Assembly: GCF_001310955.1 (NCBI RefSeq)
Contig: NZ_BAZX01000004.1
Span: 62,001 to 126,000, forward strand
DNA: 64,000 nucleotides
Origin: Marinifilum fragile JCM 15579
Lineage (GTDB): Bacteria; Bacteroidota; Bacteroidia; Bacteroidales; Marinifilaceae
Direction: 5' to 3'
The translations under genes were made by a program, and so were the position numbers. The notes beneath the pieces were generated by a model. The model was not told where the DNA came from and did not search any database. It was given only the letters and a program-made list of their open reading frames with translations. Position 1 is the first letter of the stretch. Each line of letters opens with the position of its first letter. Positions 56,371 to 64,000 of this stretch are shown here, one piece after another.

Positions 56371-57695
56371 ATGAACGAAACAATAACAAAAGGTCATCTG
56401 AGCGAGGAGCAAATTGATCGGGATCTTTTAAAAAATGTGAACTGGGGAGGTGCTTTCAAGCTTTGGATGGGTTTTCTTACGGTATCACTTATAATCTGCT
56501 TGTATTACTATTATCAACAGTTGCGAAACGGTTTGGGGGTAACAGGTCTTCACGACTATGTATCTTGGGGCATCTACATTTCGAACTTTGTTTTCTTTGT
56601 TGCCACTTCTTTAATCGGGATGCTGGTATCCTCGGTATTGGGCATGATGAAAGTGGACTGGGTAAGACCCGTAGCACGAATTGCCGAACTGGTAGCTGTT
56701 GCCTTCGCCATGGTAGCAGGTTTAATTATCATTACCGATATGGGACGCCCCGATCGTCTGTTGAATGTATTCATACACGGTAGGTGCAATCGCCAATTGT
56801 TTGGGATATTGCCGTTGTGGTAACCTATGTAGCGATTAGTGCTTTACTCCTTTATATTCCCATGTTGCCTGATATTGCATTGTGTCGCGATAAGCTAAAC
56901 AATGTGCCCAAGTGGCAACAGAAAATGTACAAGAGCTTGTCTCTGGGATGGAACAATACGGCAAAGCAATTTCGATTGATGAATCGTTACACGCGCATGT
57001 TGCTGGTTCTGATTATCCCGATTGCACTATCCATTCACACCGTTACTTCCTGGTTGTTTGCCATGACCTTGCGTTCGGGATGGGATTCGCCAATTTTCGG
57101 ACCATACTTTGTTTCGGGAGCATTCGTAGCAGGTTGTGCTGCGGTAATTATTGCCATGTATTTCTTCCGCAACAACTATAAGCTTAAAGATTATATCACT
57201 GCCGACCATTTCGACAGAATGGGAAAACTCTTGGTTCTGGTTGCTTTGGTGTATGTGTACTTCAATATTAATGAGATTATCGTTCCCGGATATAAGGCCA
57301 ACACAGCCGACGCAAAGCATGTACACGAAATGCTTTACGGACACGAGTCGGTAATGTTCTGGTTGGTACAGTTGGGTGGTTTGGTGATTCCTTTCCTTTT
57401 GATCTTGTTCAAGCCTATGCGTAAGCCATTACCGCTAACCCTTATCTCAGTTATTGTTTTGGCCGGGGCCTGGTTCAAAAGAGTCTTGATTGTGGTTCCT
57501 ACCCAATTGGCTCCTTACTATCCGATTCAGAATGTTCCTGAAGGCTGGACAGGTTATACGCCAACTACACCTGAGATTGCCATTACCGTAGCATCATTCA
57601 TTTTGGTATTGATGATAATCACTGTATTGGCAAAATTATTCCCTGTAGTTCCGGTTTGGGAAGTAAAAGAGGACATGAACCACAAAAACAATTAA
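56371..57695 (+). pseudogene. NrfD-like polytopic quinol-binding subunit, one frameshift in this sequence
   Basis: From ATG 56371 (MNETITKGHLSEEQ); frames 56371-56823 and 56784-57695 join after one base is added near 56783, giving 441 aa. About ten hydrophobic helices, the NrfD-type motif TDMGRPDRLLNVFIHGR at the joint and SPIVWDIAVV after it. NrfD/PsrC-family proteins bind menaquinol and pass electrons to the NrfC-like Fe-S subunit, sometimes with proton movement. Upstream ATGs (56338) fall in the AT-rich spacer and are not used. It is 4 bp before the cytochrome gene. Confidence 0.86.
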
Positions 57696-57699
57696 TGCG

Positions 57700-58586
57700 A
57701 TGAAGAACAATAAAGGATATCATATAATCATTCTGTTCTGCCTTTGCTTTTTGGCTGTGGCAAATTTGAATGCACAAAGCGATTGGCAAATTCCCTTGGA
57801 AGCCAACGAAAAACTAAGCCCTTTCCTTTTCGATGATGATATGGTTTTAGAAGGGAGGGTTGCCTACGAGAACTCATGTACATCTTGTCATGGTACACCA
57901 GGGCAGGATAATTTTACACCAATGTCGCCACCTCCTGGTGATCCGGCATCAGAGCAGTTTCAAGCACAAAGCGATGGATCGGTGTTCTATAAAATTAAAA
58001 CAGGACGTGGAACCATGCCAAAATTCGCCGAGCTTTCGCCGATGATGAATTGTGGAACATTGTAGCCTACATCCGTAGTTTTAATGAGAACTACAAGCAG
58101 GAATTGCCAAATATGGAAGGTGTTGTTATTCCTGAATATGCCATGAAATTAAGCTTTGATGAGAATGTTGATAAATTGGTTGTAAAGGTATTCGCTGAAG
58201 AGCTGCCACAACCTGAAGTAAGCGTAAGCGCCTATGTAATGGGAACTTTTGGGAAGCATTTATTGGGCAAGGCTCAAACCAACGAATTGGGTATTGCTTA
58301 TGTAGATGTTGATCCAACTTTGCCAGGCGATGAGGAAGGAAGAGTGAATGTAATGGTAAAAGCCACCAAAGGATTTGCACGAGCAAAAGCGGAGGAGCAC
58401 ATGGTAATGGCTAAACCTACAGAGCTTCATTCTGCAATAGAAGGACGCCACATTTGGAGTACCGATAGAATGGCTCCAATCTGGTTGAAGATCACCTTCT
58501 TCATTTCGGTATTCGGAGTTTGGTTTGCTCTGCTTTTTATTGTGTTTGGATTGAGGAATATTAAGAAGGCAGGAGAGGAAGCATAA
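57700..58586 (+). pseudogene. membrane-anchored monohaem cytochrome c, one frameshift in this sequence
   Basis: Frames 57700-58065 and 58050-58586 join after one base is added near 58040 (SP-D-DELWNIVAYIRSF), giving 295 aa. Signal peptide MKNNKGYHIIILFCLCFLAVANLNA; haem-binding CTSCH near residue 60 (NSCTSCHG) and a probable Met ligand in GTMPKF; then a beta-rich domain (about 125-255) and a C-terminal TM (about 265-287). The order NrfC-NrfD-cytochrome c suggests that electrons move from quinol through Fe-S and haem to the NapAB pair. A similar trio occurs in the alternative complex III family; this is an analogy only. Confidence 0.82.
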
Positions 58587-58604
58587 ATAAGGTATGGTCT
58601 AATA

Positions 58605-58739
58605 CACCCCTATCCCTGTAGGGATCTCCTAGAAGGGGAGAGCGCAAAATCTAGGTTTGTGCTACAAATGGAACTTAGCACTATACTCTAATCAAAGAGC
58701 CTTTCCCTTCCAGGGAAAGTGCCGACAGGCGAAAGGGTG
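58605..58739. repeat. dispersed repeat, copy A (cacccct...agggtg)
   Basis: Begins cacccct, has inner inverted pieces (tatccctgtagggat, ctttcccttccagggaaag) and ends gtgccgacaggcgaaagggtg. A longer copy lies at 62388-62576. Confidence 0.7.
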
Positions 58740-58787
58740 AAGGAATGTCTTTAGTAACAATTTTAGAAAATAAAAAAATCAAAATAT

Positions 58788-61572
58788 ATGAAACTTGCAA
58801 GGCGTGATTTTTTAAAGAGTTCGGCAGCCATCGCCGCAGCAACTGCCGTTGGAATTGCTGTTCCGGAAACTCTGAAAGCAGAAGCTCGTGAGGCCGAAAG
58901 TGGCTGGACATGGGACAAGGCTGTATGTCGATTCTGCGGAACTGGTTGTGGTATCATGATTGCCACCAAAGACGATAAAATACTTGCTGTAAAAGGTGAT
59001 CCATTGGCTCCGGTAAATCGTGGATTGAACTGTATCAAAGGATATTTTAATGCTAAGATAATGTACGGTGCCGACCGTCTGAAAAAGCCTCTGCTTCGTG
59101 TTGATGAGAATGGCAATTTTAGTAAACAAGGGAAATTTAAAGCAGTTAGCTGGGAACGTGCATTCGACGAAATGGAAAAGCACATGAAATCGGCTATGAA
59201 AGAATTGGGACCAACGGGGATTGGGATTTTTAGTTCGGGTCAGTATACCATTATGGAAGGATATGCTGCTTCGAAGTTGATGAAGGCTGGTTTCCGTTCT
59301 CATAACATCGATCCAAATGCCCGTCATTGTATGGCATCGGCAGTAGTAGGATTTATTCAGACTTTCGGTATTGATGAACCAGCAGGAAACTACGACGACA
59401 TGGAAATTACCGATACGGTAGTAACCTGGGGAGCCAACATGGCTGAAATGCACCCAATTCTTTGGTCGAGAATTACCGAAAACAAATTGAGCCATCCGGA
59501 AAGAACCAAGGTGGTAAACCTTTCTACTTATACCAACCGTACTTCTGATTTGGCAGATATTGAAATCATCTTCAAGCCCAACACCGATTTAGCGATCTGG
59601 AACTACATTGCGCACGAGATTGTGTACAATCATCGAGTCTATCGATTGGGATTTTGTGAAGAAATATACTGTGTTTGCAACTGGTTTTGTAGATATCGGT
59701 TACGGAATGCGTACGCCAGATCATCCTAAGTTTACCGATAAGGAAAAGGAAACCGTGAAGCATGAGGTTGCCAAGAAATTGACTGCCGATGAGGGAAAAA
59801 CATTGGCTTACCTTGGCTACAAGGAAGGGGATGTGATGGAAATGAAACATCGTGACAAGGCGGTGAATCACTGGATCATTCAATACGAGGAGTTCAAAAA
59901 AGCATTGAAGCCTTACGATTTGGATACGGTAGCCAAAATTGCAAAAGGAAATCCCGAAGAGTCAATTGAAGATTTCAAGAAGAAGTTGAAGCATTGGCCG
60001 ACTTGTATATTGAAAAAGGACGTAAGGTTTGTTCCTACTGGACCATGGGATTCAATCAGCACACCAGAGGTTCATGGGTAAATGAGCAAGCATATATGGT
60101 GCACCTCTTGTTAGGTAAGCAATCGAAGCCAGGCGATGGAGCCTTTAGTTTGACAGGACAGCCATCAGCTTGTGGTACTGCTCGCGAGGTGGGAACCTTT
60201 GCGCATCGCTTGCCAGCGGATATGGTGGTTGCCAATGCCAAGCATCGTGAAGTTTCGGAGAAATTGTGGAAAGTTCCTGCAGGAACCATCAACTAAAGTA
60301 GGGAGCCACCTGATGAAAATCCACCGGGATATTGAGGATGGAAAGATCAAATTTGCATGGATTAATGTTTGTAATCCTTATCAAAATTCGGCCAATGCGA
60401 ACCACTGGATCAAAGCAGCTCGCCAAATGGATAACTTCATAGTTTGTTCCGATGCTTACCCAGGTATTTCGGCTAAGGTTTCTGATTTGATTTTGCCTTC
60501 GGCGATGATCTACGAAAAGTGGGGAGCATATGGTAATGCTGAGCGCAGAACCCAGCACTGGAAGCAACAGGTGACTCCGGTTGGTGAGGCAATGCCCGAT
60601 ATCTGGCAGTTTGTTGAATTATCGAAGCGATTTAAACTGAAGGAAGTTTGGGGAGCTCAGAAAGTTCCTGGATTGAAGGATGGTTTGCCAGATGTTTTGG
60701 AAGGAGCGAAGGCCATGGGTTACTCTACGGAGGATACCTTATACGATGTGCTGTTTGCCAACGAGGATGCAAAGAAATATGCATGGCCTGATCCGATTGG
60801 AGAAGGTAAGATCAATACCGAAGCCGGAGGAGACAAGCGTAAGGTGAAAGGATCGGATGGAAAACCATTTGAAGGCTACGGATTCTTCATCCACAAATAC
60901 ATTTGGGAAGAATATCGCAAGTTTGGTACGGGTAATGGGCACGATTTGGCTGATTTTGATACCTACCATCACTGTAGAGGTTTGAAATGGCCTGTAGTCG
61001 ATGGCAAAGAAACGCTATGGCGCTTCAATTCGGAATATGATGTATATGCCAAGAAAGCAGATGTTGGACCATTTGCATTCTACGGAAAGGCATTGAAGAA
61101 TATGCCTCAAGGATCGATTGCAAAGCCTGATATGTCGAAGCCAAAAGTCGATTTGAAAAATAAAGCGAAGATCTTCTTCCGTCCATATATGGAAGCCCCT
61201 GAGGTGCCGGATAAAGAATATCCTTACTGGTTGTGTACGGGTCGTGTATTGGAGCACTGGCATTCGGGAACCATGACCATGCGTGTACCTGAATTGTACC
61301 GTGCAGTTCCGGAAGCACTTTGTTACATCCACCCGAAAGATGCCGCTGAGCAAGGTTTTACAGAAGGTGATTTGGTTTGGGTTGAATCAAGGCGAGGACG
61401 CATCAAAGCCCATATCGAAACTCGTGGAAGAAACCGTGTGCCAAGAGGTTTGGTATACTTACCATGGTTCGACGAGAAGGTGTTTGTAAATAAACTTTGT
61501 TTGGATGCCACTTGCCCGATGTCGAAGGAGACAGACTTTAAGAAGTGTGCAGTGAAAATAAGCAAAGCATAA
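58788..61572 (+). pseudogene. napA: periplasmic nitrate reductase catalytic subunit, three frameshifts in this sequence
   Basis: Four frames (58788-59729, 59608-60081, 59994-60296, 60172-61572) that become one 929-aa protein when two bases are added near 59634, one near 59990 and two near 60293. Tat signal ([11 protein letters not shown]), [4Fe-4S] ligands [11 protein letters not shown] ... NCIKG, and the molybdenum-ligand region [20 protein letters not shown] that marks NapA. The C-terminal [11 protein letters not shown] is also NapA-like, and 929 aa matches the ~925-aa epsilonproteobacterial-type enzyme. It reduces nitrate to nitrite in the periplasm with Mo-bis-MGD. All four pieces keep conserved sequence up to each break, so indels look recent or artefactual. 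Confidence 0.93.
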
Positions 61573-61593
61573 TTCATAATTCAAAAAGAATTT

Positions 61594-62370
61594 ATGGTGT
61601 CGAGAAGAAAAGTAATTCAACGAGTACTGGAAGGAGCTGTATTTGTAGGGGGTGGCGGTTTAATTTGGGGGAAATCCATCAAAGCAAACTCCAAGGCTGA
61701 CTATGTACTTCGTCCTCCTGGTGCTTTAAAAGAAAAAGACTTTCTGAAAGCATGTATCAAGTGCGGACAATGTGTTGAAGCTTGTCCGTATGATACGCTG
61801 AAGCTTGCAGAACCAGGTGATGGCATTGCAAATGGAACACCCTTTTTCGAACCGAGAACGATTCCTTGCTACTTGTGTACCGATATGCCTTGTACGGATT
61901 CTTGTCCTTCGGGAGCTTTGGATTTAAAAAATCTGACCAAAGAAGAAGAGAAGCCAGATGTAATGAATTCTAAAATGGGTTTGGCAGTGATTCATAAAGA
62001 ATCTTGTTTGGCGTATTGGGGAATTCGTTGTGAGGCTTGTTATCGCACCTGTCCGTTAATTGATAAAGCCATAACGCTGGATTATGAGGTAAATGAAAGA
62101 ACTGGTAAGCATGCCAAGCTACTTCCTGTAGTTCACTCTGGTGTTTGTACTGGCTGCGGAATGTGTGAGCAGGCTTGTGTTGCCGGGAAGGCTGCCATTT
62201 TTGTTCTGCCTTTGCATAAAGCAACTGGTAAAGTTGGAGACCATTACATTAAAAGCTGGGAAAAAGAAGATGAGAAACGAATCCATGATCAAGTCGAAAA
62301 AGAAGATGATGAAAAGGATGTGAAGTCGGCTATCGATTACTTGAATGATGATGATTTAATTGATGACTAG
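61594..62370 (+). CDS. napG: NapG-type ferredoxin
   Basis: 258 aa. Tat motif (SRRKVIQRVLEGAVFVGGGG) and four 4Fe-4S ligand sets: CIKCGQCVEACP, CYLCTDMPCTDSCP, CEACYRTCP and CTGCGMCEQAC. A Lys/Glu/Asp-rich C-terminal tail of about 40 residues (EKEDEKRIHDQVEKEDDEK) is unusual for NapG. With NapH it moves electrons from quinol to the periplasmic NapAB, giving a second input besides the NrfCD-type module. It lies 21 bp after napA and has no frame damage. Confidence 0.93.
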   Translation: MVSRRKVIQRVLEGAVFVGGGGLIWGKSIKANSKADYVLRPPGALKEKDFLKACIKCGQCVEACPYDTLKLAEPGDGIANGTPFFEPRTIPCYLCTDMPCTDSCPSGALDLKNLTKEEEKPDVMNSKMGLAVIHKESCLAYWGIRCEACYRTCPLIDKAITLDYEVNERTGKHAKLLPVVHSGVCTGCGMCEQACVAGKAAIFVLPLHKATGKVGDHYIKSWEKEDEKRIHDQVEKEDDEKDVKSAIDYLNDDDLIDD

Positions 62371-62387
62371 TGTCAATAGGGTATAAG

Positions 62388-62576
62388 CACCCCTCTGTCC
62401 TATCGGACATCTCCCCTAAAAGGGAGAAACAAAAATTAAACTTAGTACATAAATAGAATTTAATAGTTCTGTTTATTCTAAGAATCTTTCCCTTCTAGGG
62501 AACCGTAGCAAAGCGGAGCTCGTGAACACATTTAAATTTAACACGAGTGAACAAAGTGCCGACTGGCGAAAGGGTG
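62388..62576. repeat. dispersed repeat, copy B, with internal insertion
   Basis: Same ends as the 58605 copy (cacccct; gtgccgactggcgaaagggtg) and same inner ctttcccttctaggga. About 50 bp containing ctcgtgaacacatttaaatttaacacgag is inserted where copy A goes straight from aggga to agtgccgac. Confidence 0.7.
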
Positions 62577-62623
62577 AAAAGAGAATTAAAATTTGATACT
62601 AATTCATTATAAAAAACGATTGA

Positions 62624-63421
62624 ATGAAAAAATATAAGTTTTTAATACTAAGACGAATCATTCAGCTGTCCTTTCTGTTCCTTTTTGCAGGAGGAAACTA
62701 TTTTGGATGGGAAGTCCTTCGGGGCAATTATAGTTCTGCCATCATTGCTGATTACCTTCATTTGAGTGATCCTTATGCTGTGTTACAGATATTGGTATCT
62801 GGATTTATTGCGTCAAGCTCAGTATTGTTAGGAGCATTATTGATTTTCCTGATCTATACACTGATAGGAGGAAGAATGTTCTGTTCGTGGATTTGTCCGA
62901 TGAATATCATAACCGATATCGCATTTCGCTTGCGCAAGATTTTTAAGATAGAGACAGAAGCGAAGGTTTCTGTTTCTAGAAATCTGAGATATTACATTTT
63001 GGCTTTAAGCCTAATTGTTTCTGCAATATTTGGAATGGCAGCCTTCGAAATTATAAGTCCGATATCTATGCTTCACAGGGCTGTTGTTTTTGGTTCTGGA
63101 GCAGGATGGGGAATTGTTGCTGTAATTTTCTTTGTAGATCTGTTTGTTTTAAAAGCAGGTTGGTGTGGACACATTTGTCCTTTGGGAGGATTCTATTCCC
63201 TTATAGGAAAGCAAGCTGTAATTAAGGTGAAGCACGACAAAGAGAAATGTACCCATTGTATGGATTGTTTCGATGTTTGTGTGGAAGAACCTGTTTTGGA
63301 TATTGTAGGCAAGGAAAGTGATTTTATACGCAGCGGAGCCTGTACCAATTGCGGAAGATGCATTGAGGTTTGCAATGATAATGCGATGAAATATTCGTTA
63401 AAATTCGATTTTAAAAAATAA
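62624..63421 (+). CDS. napH: NapH-type membrane ferredoxin
   Basis: 265 aa. Four TM segments (about 10-27, 48-80, 125-145, 160-182) with two CxxxCP motifs at the membrane surface (CSWICPMN, CGHICPLG), then a cytoplasmic ferredoxin domain (CTHCMDCFDVC, CTNCGRCIEVC). NapH is the quinol-oxidising membrane partner of NapG. It starts 253 bp after napG, the gap being filled by a dispersed repeat, so it may be served by read-through or its own promoter. Full length and undamaged. Confidence 0.93.
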   Translation: MKKYKFLILRRIIQLSFLFLFAGGNYFGWEVLRGNYSSAIIADYLHLSDPYAVLQILVSGFIASSSVLLGALLIFLIYTLIGGRMFCSWICPMNIITDIAFRLRKIFKIETEAKVSVSRNLRYYILALSLIVSAIFGMAAFEIISPISMLHRAVVFGSGAGWGIVAVIFFVDLFVLKAGWCGHICPLGGFYSLIGKQAVIKVKHDKEKCTHCMDCFDVCVEEPVLDIVGKESDFIRSGACTNCGRCIEVCNDNAMKYSLKFDFKK

Positions 63422-63448
63422 TGAAGAGATTAAATAAAATCTAAAAAC

Positions 63449-64000
63449 ATGAAATATCTATCCCTAATTGCTTTGTTCTTTTTAGTTGCTTGTAATCAGC
63501 CTAAAGAGAAAGAAATTGATGAAGATCAATTGGGTTTTATTGATGCAGATTTGTATTCGGATGAAACCAATTTTAAAATGAAGGCCAATTTTAATGAGGA
63601 TAAACCTGAAACAGGCATAACCATCAACCGCTCTTTCGAAAATGCACCTCCAATGATTCCACATACAACTGCTGGATTCTTCCCAATTAAAAGGGACAAC
63701 AATATTTGTTTGAGTTGCCATATGCCCGACAAGGTGAAAGAATCGGGGGCTCGTGAAATCTCCAAAACCCACTTTCAAAGCTGGCGTCCACAACTGGAGG
63801 TAAAAGCTGGCGTTTATTCAAACCCTAAGGAAGATAACAAAGTGTATGTAAAGGAGGTGAAGGATTTGAATATGGCGTACTTTAACTGTTCACAATGTCA
63901 TGTTCCTCAGGCCGATGTTAGCATTAATATCGAAAACTTGTTTACTGCTGAGTTTAGAGAAAAATTTGGTATTGAGGAATCCAATTTAAAGGATAAAGTT
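63449..64000 (+). CDS. napB: NapB-type dihaem cytochrome, lipoprotein form (3' end beyond window)
   Basis: 184 residues visible, cut by the window end. The N-terminus MKYLSLIALFFLVAC has a lipobox (LVAC); most NapB proteins are instead soluble with a cleaved signal. Two haem sites CLSCH (NNICLSCHMPD) and CSQCH (YFNCSQCHVPQAD) with the NapB context PPMIPHTTAGFFPI before the first. It passes electrons to NapA. Start chosen at 63449, 28 bp after napH. An ORF on the opposite strand (63482-63793) is a shadow. Confidence 0.9.
   Translation, partial: MKYLSLIALFFLVACNQPKEKEIDEDQLGFIDADLYSDETNFKMKANFNEDKPETGITINRSFENAPPMIPHTTAGFFPIKRDNNICLSCHMPDKVKESGAREISKTHFQSWRPQLEVKAGVYSNPKEDNKVYVKEVKDLNMAYFNCSQCHVPQADVSINIENLFTAEFREKFGIEESNLKDKV

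Overview
The window is a low-GC chromosomal segment from a member of the Bacteroidota, most likely a marine or sediment-type relative of Bacteroidales/Marinilabiliales (an inference from gene content only). Pointers are a DnaE fused to an N-terminal proofreading exonuclease, the many Bacteroidota-type lipoproteins, MacB/FtsX permease arrays under a sigma-54 regulator, TAnnTTTG-like -7 boxes, and the near absence of Shine-Dalgarno sequences.

Layout. 1-18.3 kb is housekeeping: rpsP (partial, minus), dnaE, trxA, a DUF58 protein, a MORN/YwqK-like lipoprotein, a membrane endonuclease/exonuclease/phosphatase protein, two rhomboid proteases, mutL, a small membrane protein, a voltage-gated-type K+ channel, gmhA, a ComM/YifB ATPase, inorganic pyrophosphatase, a GNAT acetyltransferase and a four-helix-bundle protein. 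18.4-38.2 kb is one functional block: six ~800-aa MacB/FtsX-type permeases and a 6-bladed-propeller-like lipoprotein, all on the minus strand behind one LolD/MacB-type ATPase gene with a good sigma-54 promoter, facing a divergent NtrC-type response regulator and histidine kinase. 38.2-44.2 kb is accessory DNA: an IS200-like transposase with hairpin ends, internally deleted copies of it, a SnoaL-like gene, a DUF6263-like protein, a matrixin-type lipoprotein protease, an unrecognised gene, and an 11-unit array of 21-bp repeats.

44.5-48.8 kb is a compact four-gene operon, HNH nuclease - SIR2 NADase - HerA-like ATPase - TIR-like membrane protein, closed by a terminator. SIR2+HerA is a known anti-phage pair (Nezha). 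The tightly linked membrane TIR-like protein and the leading HNH nuclease make this an unusual composite and the best candidate for an undescribed defence system. 49-53.4 kb holds a TPR/propeller protein with an OmpA-like protein, then a small lipoprotein. 53.4-54.9 kb is a REP-associated tyrosine transposase (RAYT) embedded in its own palindromes, one of which lies inside the coding sequence.

55.4-64 kb is a periplasmic nitrate reductase locus: NrfC-like and NrfD-like proteins, a membrane-anchored monohaem cytochrome c, NapA, NapG, NapH and NapB (cut by the window end). No napC gene is seen, so the NrfCD-cytochrome module is the probable quinol-oxidising input.

A cross-cutting feature is a set of eight 1-2 base frame breaks: one in dnaE, one in an FtsX permease, and six in the nap locus (nrfC-like 1, nrfD-like 1, cytochrome 1, napA 3). 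All look like small deletions in otherwise well-preserved frames, and adding back the missing bases restores full family-length proteins (DnaE 1459 aa, NapA 929 aa). dnaE is essential, so uncorrected sequencing or assembly indels are the simplest explanation, but recent decay of the nap locus cannot be excluded from sequence alone.
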